Below, piece after piece: positions 19,087-27,808 of a DNA stretch of 64,000 nucleotides; positions within the stretch are counted from its first letter, which is position 1, and each line of letters starts with the position of its first letter. Location: NCBI RefSeq assembly GCF_003971255.1, contig NZ_CP034660.1:124001-188000 (forward strand), written 5' to 3'. Under the pieces are notes generated by a model. That model ran no database searches, was not told the origin of the DNA, and was given only the letters and a program-made list of their open reading frames with translations. Origin of the DNA: Colwellia sp. Arc7-635. GTDB lineage: Bacteria > Pseudomonadota > Gammaproteobacteria > Enterobacterales > Alteromonadaceae. The translations under genes and the position numbers were made by a program.

Positions 19087-19150
19087 TTTATCACTTATTT
19101 TATCACTTATTTTATTACATATTGTTACAAATTAAGCAATTGTAACAATA
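19087..19150. promoter_or_regulatory. Tandem 12-mers and a 10-bp inverted repeat in a divergent promoter region
   Basis: TTTATCACTTAT occurs twice in tandem (19087-19098, 19099-19110), with a degenerate third unit. A perfect inverted repeat follows: TATTGTTACA (19120-19129) and TGTAACAATA (19141-19150), 11 bases apart. The arms span about three helical turns, which fits a dimeric regulator. It lies between the HutD-like gene and the outer-membrane barrel gene. The regulator is unknown. Confidence 0.55.
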
Positions 19151-19211
19151 GATTAACATTGTACCTTTTGATAGTATCCGCCCAGCTAATATATTAACTA
19201 ATAAGGATATT

Positions 19212-19700
19212 ATGATGCTTAAAAAATCATTAATTGCTCTATCTCTACTTACTTTACCTTTAACTGCTTCTGCCAACTGGTCTGCCGGTGCAGGTTATGC
19301 AAACTTCTCTGATAATGGTATCTCATTAGATGCTGCTTATGCTTCTATGTCTTACCTGTTTCCAAAGCAAGATGGTAAATTTGTTGTAATATCTGAGCTG
19401 CGTTATGCTGCTGGTATTTCTGACGATACTGTAGGTGGGCTTGAAATAAAGCTTGATAACTTCACTGCATTCTCTATGCGTGGTCAGTATAACTATGACA
19501 ACGGTATGTATTTATATGCAGCACCGTCTCTTGCACAACTTAGTCTTAACGTAAAGAATGCTGCAAGCATTACTAGCTGGGATTTAGGTCTAGGTGCTGG
19601 TGTTGGTAAAAAACTTACTGATCAAGCAAGCGTTGAAGCATCGTATGAAAACTACGATGGCACAGATGTTTTCTCTGTAGGCTTTAAATACGCTTTTTAG
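19212..19700 (+). CDS. Small outer-membrane beta-barrel protein
   Basis: A 162-residue secreted protein with signal MMLKKSLIALSLLTLPLTASA before NWSAGAGYA. Alternating hydrophobic strands continue to a C-terminal FKYAF, and a terminal Phe is the usual BAM recognition residue. By length it should form an eight-strand barrel. It lacks an OmpA peptidoglycan domain and does not show the OmpW start. The function is unknown. AAGGA precedes the start and a strong terminator follows at 19726, so the gene appears monocistronic and well expressed. Confidence 0.82.
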   Translation: MMLKKSLIALSLLTLPLTASANWSAGAGYANFSDNGISLDAAYASMSYLFPKQDGKFVVISELRYAAGISDDTVGGLEIKLDNFTAFSMRGQYNYDNGMYLYAAPSLAQLSLNVKNAASITSWDLGLGAGVGKKLTDQASVEASYENYDGTDVFSVGFKYAF

Positions 19701-19725
19701 GCGATTAAGTAAATAGTGTTAACTG

Positions 19726-19752
19726 AAAGGGAAGCGCGAGCTTCCCTTTTTA
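19726..19752 (+). terminator. Terminator after the outer-membrane barrel gene
   Basis: AAAGGGAAGC, loop GCGA and GCTTCCCTTT form a 10-bp perfect stem that runs into T. Confidence 0.93.
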
Positions 19753-19827
19753 TATTCTAGGTTTTATCCTCATCAATCTATCGCTACTCTTTTCTCTACT
19801 TACTAAACCTACAACTAATAGCTTGTT

Positions 19828-20853
19828 CTAGTAATTAACTGTGCAGCTGTCAGCATTGGCTTGCGTGCAATAATGGTAACCTAAGTAGTATGCTGATTTA
19901 GCTGGTTTTTGTTGCTCAGTAATAAAATTGTATAAAAGCTCAGTGCCTAAACGTCCCATTTCAAAAGGTTTTTGCCCCAAATTAGTTACAGAAACGCCGG
20001 CTTTAAGTGCCGCTATTTGTGAGTGTTCAGTGTCCGCAGAAACAATCACAACTTCACCGTTAGCAATACGTGTTTTATAAGCTTTCATGTGCTCGATATA
20101 ATTGGTATTAAATTGTGCGAACCCTGCAACGGCCAAAAATACTGGTGGGTTATCTCTATCAATCATGAATTTCAATTGATTTAATGCAATGTCTCTTTTT
20201 CCTAGGCTATATAGCGGGCAGCGTTCTGTTTCGAACCAGCCATTTTGACCGGATAGTTGCTCAGTGCTCTGTCCAGAAAGTGCGTAACGAACTCCTGCTA
20301 TACGTTTGTTCAAGTTAGGCGCGGTCGCATGACCCGATTGCATGCAAAGATAATTATTTTCTTTTTTGGCAAACTTTTTGATGTGATTTCCTAAGGCTTT
20401 ACCAAAATTAAAATTTTCTGTACCAACATAAGTTAAACGGTATTGTTGATGTTGAGGTAGAAGGTCTGAATCAAAGGTGATGACAGGTATATTTTTATTT
20501 TTGAGGGTTTGTAACGCTGCATTGGTTAAAAAATCTGAATCTGTTATTGATATAAGTAAACCATCAATACCTTTTTCAAGTAATTCATTTACAATAATAT
20601 TTTGTGCACGAATATCCTGATAATTATCAGCACCATCATAGACACAGCGTATATTTTGGTGAGTTTCAGAAAATTTTAAGCAACCTTTAAAAGATTGCTG
20701 ATAAAAACTATCATTTTTAGTTTTTCCAACAACACCAATAACTATTTCGGCAAAAGCGTTGCTAGAAAATACGCATAAAAAGCTAATAAATGAAAAATAA
20801 TATTGTTTATAAGGCCTATAATCTTTCTGCTTTATTCTTGAAAAAAAAGACAA
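19828..20853 (-). CDS. Periplasmic binding protein, sugar-binding/TorT-like family
   Basis: A 341-residue type 1 periplasmic binding protein. After a signal segment (ending FSSNAFA) it begins EIVIGVVGKTKNDSFYQQSFKG, the usual first strand. GIDGLLISITDSD and IPVITFDSD follow. No ABC ATPase or permease is adjacent, so it may serve a sensor kinase or a remote transporter, as TorT does. The start is TTG 20853, and a start a few codons further in cannot be ruled out. The ligand is unknown. It has an unusual number of Cys for a periplasmic protein (for example CLKF, RCVYD, CMQSG, RCPL, YCTQANADSC), so disulfides are likely. Confidence 0.78.
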   Translation of the reverse strand: MSFFSRIKQKDYRPYKQYYFSFISFLCVFSSNAFAEIVIGVVGKTKNDSFYQQSFKGCLKFSETHQNIRCVYDGADNYQDIRAQNIIVNELLEKGIDGLLISITDSDFLTNAALQTLKNKNIPVITFDSDLLPQHQQYRLTYVGTENFNFGKALGNHIKKFAKKENNYLCMQSGHATAPNLNKRIAGVRYALSGQSTEQLSGQNGWFETERCPLYSLGKRDIALNQLKFMIDRDNPPVFLAVAGFAQFNTNYIEHMKAYKTRIANGEVVIVSADTEHSQIAALKAGVSVTNLGQKPFEMGRLGTELLYNFITEQQKPAKSAYYLGYHYCTQANADSCTVNY

Positions 20854-21064
20854 TCAATAATCCTTACAAAACTTTAATAGATAACTTTAAGGTCAGTATA
20901 GTCAAATAATAGTACTTACATACACAATTTATTCACATTATTTTGCGGCATTGCTATCGTCCCAGTCACGTTGATTCACTATGTGCTTTAATCCTATTTT
21001 CTTTATGCAGCATGATATAAGCGCTTGCTGATATTGATAATTAATGGGATATGCTCAATTTAGC

Positions 21065-22765
21065 TTACAAACCTAAAATATTTAAAGTGCTGATATAAAA
21101 ATTAGCGTCGACTTTAACTTTAGGGGGTCCAACACGACTATGCTGCTCTGCTAGATTAAGGGTTGTCCAGTGACTTGTTGGTGCTAACCATAATGGCTTG
21201 CCCGCTATAAATACTCTCACGGGCATATCAAAGCCATTGATAGCATTGCCCCAGCGATATTTCATGACATTTTCTTTAACAAAATATTCTAAGCTTGGAA
21301 TACGAATATCACGTAAATACTGGTCAAAAACCTTCGTTAAGTCTTTACCTGATTGTTCACTAATATAGTGTTCAATCTCTGCCGTTTCAGCAATGCTATG
21401 ATAAAACTTTTTGTTTAAACCACGTAAAATAGCGCGCCACGTATCGTCATTGTCGATGATCTGACGAATGGTATGTAACATGTTGCCGCCTTTGTCATAC
21501 ATGTCACTTGAACCTTCCTGATGCAAACCATATTGGCCGATAATAGGGCTTTTATTTTGAATATTTAAACGGGTGCCTCTAACATACTCAAAGGCTTGCT
21601 CTTTACCAAAATGATGTTCCAAAAACAGGCTTTCTGAATAGTTAGTAAAGCTTTCATGTATCCACATATCAGCAACATCATTGTGGGTAATATTGTTGGC
21701 AAACCATTCGTGCCCAGACTCATGAACAATAATAAAGTCAAACAACATACCAGGACCCGCTTGGCTTCGGTCACGGCCTAAATAGCCATTTTGATAACCA
21801 TTGCCATAAGTAACAGAACTTTGATGTTCCATGCCTAAATAAGGCGCTTCAACAAGCTTAAAGCTGTCTTGGTAAAAAGGGTAGGGACCAAACCAATACT
21901 CAAAAGCTTCAATGGTACGTTTTGCGTCTTTGAATTGTTTTTTAGCTTTATCGAGATTGTCGCGTAAAACATAATAATCCATGTCCAATGGACCGGCTTC
22001 ACCTTGATATTGCTCACCAAAATGAACATAGTCGCCGATATTAATGTTAACACCGTAGTTGTTTATCGGATTGAGAACTTGCCAGTGATAGGTTTTCGTT
22101 TGCGCTTGCTTATTGTGCTCAACCTTAACTAAACGTCCGTTTGATATATCCATAAGGTGTTCAGGTACTTCAACACTGATCATAACGCCATTGTTAGGCT
22201 CATCATAAGCATGATCTTTGTTAGGCCACCAAATACTAGCCCCAACACCTTGGCACGATGAAGCGATAAAGTCGTTGCCGTTATTATCTTTTTCCCATGT
22301 TATACCGCCATCCCAAGGTGCTCGAATCGCTTCATGTGGCACACCTGAAAAGTGCATGGTTAGCTGATATTCTTCTCCTATTTTTTGCTCGTCTTCAAGG
22401 CTAATAAAATAAGAATACCCCTGTTGTTCAACCGTCAGTGCTTTACCGTTTTGCTCTACTCTTGTTAGTTGCATCGGTGCTTGCAATTCAACTTGTAAAC
22501 GTTGCTTTTCAGTAAGCACCCGATAGCTCATGGTATTGGTACCGGTAATACTTTTACTCGTTGGATCAACACTAATATCAAGATGATAATAGCTTAAATC
22601 CCACCACGACCGTTCAGGTGTTATCGTGCCGCGTAATACCTGTTGTTGGTGATCGTTTATGGCGTGCTTAGGAAACAAATCAGCTTTTGCATCATGTATG
22701 CTGATAAAGCTAGACAGTAAGAATATGACAGGTAAAAATATGCTAGGTAAAAAGGTAAACTTCAT
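21065..22765 (-). CDS. Secreted M1 family metallopeptidase
   Basis: Gluzincin aminopeptidase with zinc motif HESGH at residues 348-352 and the third ligand Glu in HESFTNYSE (about 371), the M1 spacing. A GMEH segment stands in place of the usual GAMEN exopeptidase loop. A signal peptide (MKFTFLPSIFLPVIFLLSSF...DAKA) directs export. At 566 residues it is shorter than cytosolic PepN (about 870) and resembles the compact secreted M1 proteins common in marine gammaproteobacteria. It is probably involved in peptide scavenging alongside the M16 and S10 proteins upstream. Confidence 0.9.
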   Translation of the reverse strand: MKFTFLPSIFLPVIFLLSSFISIHDAKADLFPKHAINDHQQQVLRGTITPERSWWDLSYYHLDISVDPTSKSITGTNTMSYRVLTEKQRLQVELQAPMQLTRVEQNGKALTVEQQGYSYFISLEDEQKIGEEYQLTMHFSGVPHEAIRAPWDGGITWEKDNNGNDFIASSCQGVGASIWWPNKDHAYDEPNNGVMISVEVPEHLMDISNGRLVKVEHNKQAQTKTYHWQVLNPINNYGVNINIGDYVHFGEQYQGEAGPLDMDYYVLRDNLDKAKKQFKDAKRTIEAFEYWFGPYPFYQDSFKLVEAPYLGMEHQSSVTYGNGYQNGYLGRDRSQAGPGMLFDFIIVHESGHEWFANNITHNDVADMWIHESFTNYSESLFLEHHFGKEQAFEYVRGTRLNIQNKSPIIGQYGLHQEGSSDMYDKGGNMLHTIRQIIDNDDTWRAILRGLNKKFYHSIAETAEIEHYISEQSGKDLTKVFDQYLRDIRIPSLEYFVKENVMKYRWGNAINGFDMPVRVFIAGKPLWLAPTSHWTTLNLAEQHSRVGPPKVKVDANFYISTLNILGL

Positions 22766-22821
22766 GGGCGATACACTTAGCGTTAGGCGTTTAGTTACAA
22801 GTGATAGGTTTTATTTTGGAC

Positions 22822-22851
22822 AAAAAAAAGCAACGTAATCGCTGCTTTTTT
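22822..22851 (-). terminator. Terminator after the diheme cytochrome c gene
   Basis: On the minus strand AAGCAGCG and CGTTGCTT (with G-T pairs) form a stem followed by eight T, 28 bases after the stop of the gene at 22879. Confidence 0.8.
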
Positions 22852-22878
22852 ATAACTAGATGTAAATAACCTTGGCTA

Positions 22879-23499
22879 TTACTTTAACGACGAAGCATAT
22901 TGCGCTAATGCGGTAATTTCTTCATCAGTTAAGTTTGCTGCAACACCTTGCATCATGGCATTAAGGTCATTGTTACGAGAGCCATTACGGAATTTCTCTA
23001 GTTGGCTTTTTAAGTATTCTGCATTTTGGCTAGCAAGTGCAGGGAAACCTGCGTTTGGCATGCCTTTACCATTAATACCATGACAAGCAACACAAGCGGT
23101 TACTTCCATTTCAGCATTACCGCCTAAATACAGTTTTTTACCGGCTGCATTCGCGGTGCCGTTTCCTGCGGTTATTTCTTGGCTTGCATAGAACGCAGCA
23201 ACATCAGCGATATCTTGCTCGCTCAATGTCATTGCCATACCACCCATTACTGGGTCAACACGGCCTGATTTACCAGCAGAAGTCATACCTAATTTAAATT
23301 CAGTCAGTTGTTTAGCTAAGTAACTAGCGCTTTGGCCAGCTAACTTAGGGTAAATAGTGACTAAGCTGTTGCCGTCAGTGCCATGACAAGCAGCACACAT
23401 AACTGATTTGCCTTTACCTGCTTCGGCATTGCCCTGGGCTGCATGGGCAGTAGTTACTGCGCTTAATCCTAATAAAACAGTAAAGATAAATTTTTTCAT
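22879..23499 (-). CDS. Diheme cytochrome c4
   Basis: Periplasmic electron carrier with two class I heme c sites, CAACH and CVACH, one per half. Axial Met residues are probably in the DPVMGGMAM and NAMMQGVA stretches. ATG 23499 (206 residues) places the signal peptide MKKFIFTVLLGLSAVTTAHA first. The frame extends upstream to 23562 but adds residues ahead of the signal. Cytochrome c4 normally passes electrons to terminal oxidases such as cbb3. A larger paralogue follows at 23692 on the same strand with its own terminator between, so the two are probably separate transcripts arising from a duplication. Confidence 0.92.
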   Translation of the reverse strand: MKKFIFTVLLGLSAVTTAHAAQGNAEAGKGKSVMCAACHGTDGNSLVTIYPKLAGQSASYLAKQLTEFKLGMTSAGKSGRVDPVMGGMAMTLSEQDIADVAAFYASQEITAGNGTANAAGKKLYLGGNAEMEVTACVACHGINGKGMPNAGFPALASQNAEYLKSQLEKFRNGSRNNDLNAMMQGVAANLTDEEITALAQYASSLK

Positions 23500-23639
23500 T
23501 GGTTTAGTCTCTGCTTGTGATAACACGATAAATGTTTTGGGCGAAATAGTATATTTCGGCATTCTACACGAATTTAATGATTGTTAATATTGTGCTGAAA
23601 AAAATCAATTAAATCTACTACTAGATCATGGGGTATAAA

Positions 23640-23669
23640 TAAAAAAAGCAGCGATAGTCGCTGCTTTTA
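23640..23669 (-). terminator. Terminator after the tetraheme cytochrome gene
   Basis: AAAAGCAGCGA and TCGCTGCTTTT form an 11-bp perfect stem with a three-base loop and a T tract on the minus strand. Confidence 0.92.
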
Positions 23670-23691
23670 GTTAATCAGTTTATTGCTAAAC

Positions 23692-24912
23692 CTATTTCAT
23701 TGACGCCATGTACTTCGCTAATTCATCCATATCGTTAGATGAAAGTTTTGAAGCAACGCTTTGCATCATGGTGTTGTAATCGTTATTACGCTCACCTTTT
23801 TTGAATTTCATTAATTGTGCTTTTAAATAAGCTTCGTTTTGACCAGCAATTGTTGGGAAACCAGCTTTATTCATGCCTTTACCGTTAACGCCATGACAGG
23901 CAACACAAGCGGTTATTTTACGTTTAACGTTACCGCCAAAATAAAGCTCTTTACCAATATCAGAACCGGCTAAGTCAGCAACAGCAATTTTTTGTGCTGA
24001 AAAGTAGCTTGCAAGCTCTACCATGTCTTGATTGCTTAATGCTGCAGCCATAGGTCCCATAACAGGATCTTTACGCGTACCAGACTTAAATTCTTGTAAC
24101 TGTTTTACGATGTAATCAGCACTTTGACCTGCTAGTTTCGGATAAATAGCAACAGGGCTATTACCGTCAGTACCATGACAAGCTGCACAGGTAACTGATT
24201 TAGCTTTACCTGCGATAACTTCAGCAGTAACAGGTGCCGCTGGCATTACTCGGCGAGAAACTACATTCGCAACGGCCGCTGGGTCAGCAAAGTAAGCAGT
24301 CATGTCAGCAATATCATCATCCGTCATGTTGCCAGCAAACTGGTTCATAGCGTAGTTGATACGGTCTTTGTTTTTAAAATTCATTAACTGTTTAGCAATG
24401 TATTCAGGATGCTGGTTAGCAAGGTTAGGGTAAATTAACACCTCGCTGTTACCTTCGCTACCATGACAACCAATACAAGCACCAATGCTGCGAGAAGCAT
24501 CGCCTAATTCGTATAAGCTTTTACCTGCTGCAGGATCTGGCACATAAGCGATAGGTGCTGAACTTGCACCGGCACTAGCTGAACCAGTATCTGTGCTGCC
24601 GCCATCGTGCGGTAAGCTTGAAAAATATGCCGCAACGTCAGCCATATCTTGTTCAGATAAAGGCGCAGCCATAGCCGTCATTACCGGGTCTTTACGATCG
24701 CCAGCTTGAAAGCCTTTTAGCTGTTTAACAATATAGTCTGCATGTTGACCGGCTAGGTTGGGGTAGCTATCGCTAGCACCAATACCGTTAGCGCCATGAC
24801 ATGCCGCACAAGTGGCTGCCTTAGCTTTACCTGCTTCAACGTCGCCTGATGCGGCTACAGCAATATTAATACTTAATAGTGTTAAAATTAGTGAAGTTAA
24901 AATACGTTTCAT
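23692..24912 (-). CDS. Tetraheme cytochrome c made of two cytochrome c4 units
   Basis: A 406-residue exported protein with four heme c sites: CAACH 35-39, CIGCH 146-150, CAACH 242-246 and CVACH 336-340. Each is followed by the c4-type segment YPNLAGQ, YPNLANQ, YPKLAGQ or FPTIAGQ and a Met-containing stretch (DPVMTAMAA, NYAMNQFAG, DPVMGPMAA, TMMQSVAS). Ordinary cytochrome c4 is diheme and about 200 residues, so this is a tandem fusion of two c4 modules. A low-complexity Ser/Gly/Ala linker (residues 104-119) separates heme domains 1 and 2. The signal peptide ends at AVAA. The third and fourth domains are closest by eye to the two halves of the diheme neighbour. Confidence 0.9.
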   Translation of the reverse strand: MKRILTSLILTLLSINIAVAASGDVEAGKAKAATCAACHGANGIGASDSYPNLAGQHADYIVKQLKGFQAGDRKDPVMTAMAAPLSEQDMADVAAYFSSLPHDGGSTDTGSASAGASSAPIAYVPDPAAGKSLYELGDASRSIGACIGCHGSEGNSEVLIYPNLANQHPEYIAKQLMNFKNKDRINYAMNQFAGNMTDDDIADMTAYFADPAAVANVVSRRVMPAAPVTAEVIAGKAKSVTCAACHGTDGNSPVAIYPKLAGQSADYIVKQLQEFKSGTRKDPVMGPMAAALSNQDMVELASYFSAQKIAVADLAGSDIGKELYFGGNVKRKITACVACHGVNGKGMNKAGFPTIAGQNEAYLKAQLMKFKKGERNNDYNTMMQSVASKLSSNDMDELAKYMASMK

Positions 24913-25047
24913 AACAAAACTCTCAACATGCTTTTGTGTTTATTATTGAATAGATTCAATAAGCCGAAAAAATTGGCGTCATCATACACCATTAACGCCA
25001 TTTAGAGGTGGTTTTAACGAAAAAATTTGCCTAAAGTCTAATACAAT

Positions 25048-25078
25048 TGCATCTTTAGTGCGAAAAAACGATATAATG
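25048..25078 (+). promoter_or_regulatory. Probable engB promoter
   Basis: TTGCAT at 25048-25053 and TATAAT at 25073-25078 are 19 bases apart, and the -10 is followed by GCGCG. It ends 32 bases before the engB start. Confidence 0.5.
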
Positions 25079-25110
25079 CGCGTCTTATTTACTATTGTTG
25101 GATCTAAATC

Positions 25111-25767
25111 TTGTCTTCTACAGTCATTCATCTAAGCAAAGCGACTTTTACTCTTAGCGCACCCGATATCCGTCGTTTACCCGCAGATAGTGGTATTGAA
25201 GTTGCATTTGCAGGTCGCTCTAACGCAGGCAAGTCGAGTGCGTTAAATACATTAACTAATCAAAGAAGTTTAGCACGTACCAGTAAAACACCAGGACGAA
25301 CTCAGCTGATCAATATTTTTGAAATTGCTGAAGACAAACGTTTGGTCGATTTACCAGGCTACGGTTTCGCCAAAGTGCCAATGGAAATGAAGAAAAAATG
25401 GCAAAAAGCTTTGGGCGAATACCTAGAAAAACGTGAGTGCTTAAAAGGTCTAGTGATCTTAATGGATATCAGACATCCGTTAAAAGACCTTGATATGGAC
25501 CTAATTCAATGGGCCGCTGACGGCGAATTACCTGTTTTAGTGCTATTAACAAAAAGCGATAAACTTTCTCAAGGTAAAGTCAGTGCGCAAGTACTTGACG
25601 TTAAAAAGAAGCTAGCATCATTAAATGCTGATATTAAAGTACAAGCTTTCTCATCATTAAAACGTACGGGTTCAGAACAAGCAGACAAAGTTATTTGTGC
25701 TTGGTTTCAAGACGAAAACATTCAAGAGTTAACTGAATTGAGTGAAGAGCCTTTAATCGAAGAGTAG
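25111..25767 (+). CDS. engB: Ribosome biogenesis GTPase EngB (YihA)
   Basis: Essential TRAFAC GTPase needed for large-subunit assembly. Motifs: G1 GRSNAGKS (35-42), switch region KTPGRTQL, G3 DLPGYG, G4 TKSD. The length is 218 residues. The best start is TTG 25111, giving [13 protein letters not shown], with no in-frame ATG before the conserved region. It is divergent from the cytochrome genes, an arrangement I recall from other marine gammaproteobacteria. A strong terminator follows at 25792. polA, its usual neighbour, is 12.5 kb upstream here. Confidence 0.97.
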   Translation: MSSTVIHLSKATFTLSAPDIRRLPADSGIEVAFAGRSNAGKSSALNTLTNQRSLARTSKTPGRTQLINIFEIAEDKRLVDLPGYGFAKVPMEMKKKWQKALGEYLEKRECLKGLVILMDIRHPLKDLDMDLIQWAADGELPVLVLLTKSDKLSQGKVSAQVLDVKKKLASLNADIKVQAFSSLKRTGSEQADKVICAWFQDENIQELTELSEEPLIEE

Positions 25768-25791
25768 CGCTAAGCCACTAGTCATTAAAAT

Positions 25792-25820
25792 AAAACGCCT
25801 CGACATTTCGAGGCGTTTTT
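25792..25820 (+). terminator. Terminator after engB
   Basis: AAAACGCCTCGA and TCGAGGCGTTTT form a near-perfect stem with a short loop and a T tail. Confidence 0.92.
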
Positions 25821-25900
25821 GTATCTAAAACTTTTATATATCCACAGATGTAAATAATATTATTAACCATTGAAAACAAAGCTATAGCAAGTGTTTTGTG

Positions 25901-26419
25901 CTAAAGCACCAAGCCTGCATTAGTTAGCTTTTCATGATCGACATGTTTGTTGAAACGTTGCATTAAAAACTGCAATTTAGGATGAATATAGCGCTGACAA
26001 AAAGGGCGATTAGGTGACGTATAAAGATAGTCAGTCAGCTCTGCCTTATTGGCTTTAAACTTATCAAAGGGCAATACTTGTGTGACAATTGTTTCTGCAA
26101 AGTCGGGCTGCAATTGTCGTAAAATACCGCCACATTGCGCTATTTGCTGATTATTATAAGTATAAATGGCTGAACGATATTTATGACGCATGGCATGATT
26201 AGCCGTACAAGCATGGGTATGTAAATGTATGCTGATTAAATCTTGCAAAGTAATAAAATCGGGCTCAAAACATAACTCAATTGCTTCCGAAAACGTGCTG
26301 TTTTCTCCTACTGAAGCTATCCAGCCTTGTCGAATGTCAGTTACGCCACGTAACGACGCAAAAACACCTTCAGTACACCAATGGCAACCACCGCCCAAAC
26401 CAATTTTATGCGTTAACAT
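25901..26419 (-). CDS. Divergent MsrA-like protein with a CHWC active site
   Basis: A 172-residue member of the peptide-methionine (S)-S-oxide reductase fold. It keeps GGGCHWCTEGVF, where classical MsrA has GGCFWG, and YRSAIY, but lacks the QGND segment next to the latter (it reads HTHACTANHAMRHKYRSAIY). The change creates a Cys-x-x-Cys pair (C12, C15), so its chemistry may differ from MsrA. It is the last gene of an msrB-msrA-msrA-like operon, seven bases after msrA. This kind of paralogue is usually annotated simply as MsrA. The substrate is not known. It has no signal peptide. Confidence 0.82.
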   Translation of the reverse strand: MLTHKIGLGGGCHWCTEGVFASLRGVTDIRQGWIASVGENSTFSEAIELCFEPDFITLQDLISIHLHTHACTANHAMRHKYRSAIYTYNNQQIAQCGGILRQLQPDFAETIVTQVLPFDKFKANKAELTDYLYTSPNRPFCQRYIHPKLQFLMQRFNKHVDHEKLTNAGLVL

Positions 26420-26425
26420 CTTTGT

Positions 26426-26923
26426 TTATCTTTCTGGCAGTACCCAGTCAGCTCTTGGAAAATGGCAAGTATAGCCATAAGGTACACGCTGTAAGTAATC
26501 TTGATGCTCTACTTCCGCTTGCCAAAAGTCACCTACTGGCTCAAGTTCTGTTACCACAGTGCCAGGCCATAAACCGGAAGCATTAACATCGGCAATAGTT
26601 TTTTCAGCCATCGCTTTTTGTGCTTCACTGGTATAATAAATGGCCGAGCGGTATTCACTACCTCGGTCATTACCTTGTCTATTTTCGGTTGTTGGATCAT
26701 GTATTTGAAAAAAGAAGGATAAAATTTTTCGATAACTGATCACGGTATTATCAAAATAAATTTCAAGGCCTTCAGCATGATCACCATGATTTCGATAAGT
26801 CGCATTAGCGATACTACCGCCGGTATAACCAGCACAAGTTTTGCTCACACCGGGCAACTGACGAATTAAATCTTGCATGCCCCAAAAGCAACCACCCGCT
26901 AATACTGCGCGTTCAATCGTCAT
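26426..26923 (-). CDS. msrA: Peptide-methionine (S)-S-oxide reductase
   Basis: Repairs oxidised methionine (S epimer). Classical active site [10 protein letters not shown], then [43 protein letters not shown] and the C-terminal VEHQDYLQR. The length is 165 residues, with no C-terminal resolving Cys pair, so recycling probably uses thioredoxin on a short form. It begins three bases after the msrB stop, indicating a co-transcribed pair that covers both epimers. Confidence 0.96.
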   Translation of the reverse strand: MTIERAVLAGGCFWGMQDLIRQLPGVSKTCAGYTGGSIANATYRNHGDHAEGLEIYFDNTVISYRKILSFFFQIHDPTTENRQGNDRGSEYRSAIYYTSEAQKAMAEKTIADVNASGLWPGTVVTELEPVGDFWQAEVEHQDYLQRVPYGYTCHFPRADWVLPER

Positions 26924-26926
26924 AAT

Positions 26927-27370
26927 TTAACCCTCAACCTGTGATAAATAAGCTTCGTAGCCTTCTTTAACCATATCAGCTCGGGCAATAAACTTAAGTG
27001 AAGCCGAATTTATACAATAACGAAGTCCACCTTGTGCAACGGGACCGTCAGTAAAAACATGCCCTAAGTGACTATCGCCGTGAGTTGAGCGCACTTCGGT
27101 ACGAACCATTCCATGAGTGTTGTCGGTAATTTCATTAACATGAATCGCTTCAATAGGCTTACTGAAACTAGGCCAGCCACAACCGGAGTCAAATTTATCA
27201 GCAGAAGCAAATAAAGGTTCGCCTGAAACCACATCAACATAAATACCAGGAGAGGTGTTTTCTAATAACTCACCAGTCCAAGGGCGCTCAGTGCCACTTT
27301 CTTGAGTAACACGGTATTGTTCAGCCGTTAATGTAGCAATAACTTCGCTTGATTTTTTATATTGAGACAT
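26927..27370 (-). CDS. msrB: Peptide-methionine (R)-S-oxide reductase, zinc-free type
   Basis: Reduces the R epimer of methionine sulfoxide. The catalytic Cys is in [12 protein letters not shown], with a second Cys in SGCGWPSF. The two CxxC pairs that bind zinc in E. coli MsrB are absent: the first site reads [13 protein letters not shown] and the second [11 protein letters not shown]. It therefore belongs to the zinc-less subtype. The length is 147 residues. It is first in the operon, followed by msrA and the MsrA-like gene with gaps of three and two bases or so. AGGAGA precedes the ATG. Confidence 0.95.
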   Translation of the reverse strand: MSQYKKSSEVIATLTAEQYRVTQESGTERPWTGELLENTSPGIYVDVVSGEPLFASADKFDSGCGWPSFSKPIEAIHVNEITDNTHGMVRTEVRSTHGDSHLGHVFTDGPVAQGGLRYCINSASLKFIARADMVKEGYEAYLSQVEG

Positions 27371-27712
27371 AAAATCTCCTTAGTCGCTTGATGATAATGT
27401 ACTTGCACTATGATGCGGATAATAAGTGCAATACTAGCTTATACGAATGCTATTAATTAAATGATCATTTTAAGGTGGTCTAAATATCTAGCATCTGCCT
27501 TGTTTTCAATCTCAATAGCTCGCTACTAGTCAATAAGAAGGCGTCTTGTTATTGAAAATGTATTCAGGCTAAAAATAGATCACTAACTTAATGCGCTTGG
27601 CATTATAAGCTTGGTTTACTAATAGACCGGAAAATTAACGAATAATTCGCAATAACAATATGCTGATGACAATAATAGAAGTAAAAAGAAGTTGGAGACG
27701 AAATTTAGACAT
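27371..27712. other. Intergenic region upstream of msrB
   Basis: About 340 bases. On the minus strand a TATAAT is present near 27600-27605, a possible msrB promoter. A 25-codon frame (27635-27712, minus) encodes a single hydrophobic helix beginning MSKFRLQLL, but its ATG abuts the terminator of the RNA gene and it has no ribosome site, so it is not called. Confidence 0.35.
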
Positions 27713-27802
27713 AAAAAAACCGATGGCAAAAGGGGCCATCGGTATAGTTAGCTTGGGGAAGCTAGAATTCAAAATTAATACAACAGGTGTTCTAACGAGA
27801 AC
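27713..27802 (-). ncRNA. Putative small RNA, copy 2 of a two-member family
   Basis: A predicted 90-nt RNA on the minus strand upstream of msrB. The start is expected at base 27802. The RNA begins with a perfect hairpin GUUCU-CGUU-AGAAC. A CUGUUGUA/UUAAUUU single-stranded stretch follows, then a hairpin UAGCUU-CCCC-AAGCUA, and then a terminator with a 9-bp stem (ACCGATGGC/GCCATCGGT, 27719-27743) and seven T. The promoter, 5' hairpin, central stretch and second hairpin align with copy 1 (12945-13035), but the terminator is unrelated in sequence. No gene overlaps it sensibly. The C-only loop could pair with G-rich ribosome sites (inference). I do not recognise it as a named RNA family. Confidence 0.72.
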
Positions 27803-27808
27803 AAATTC

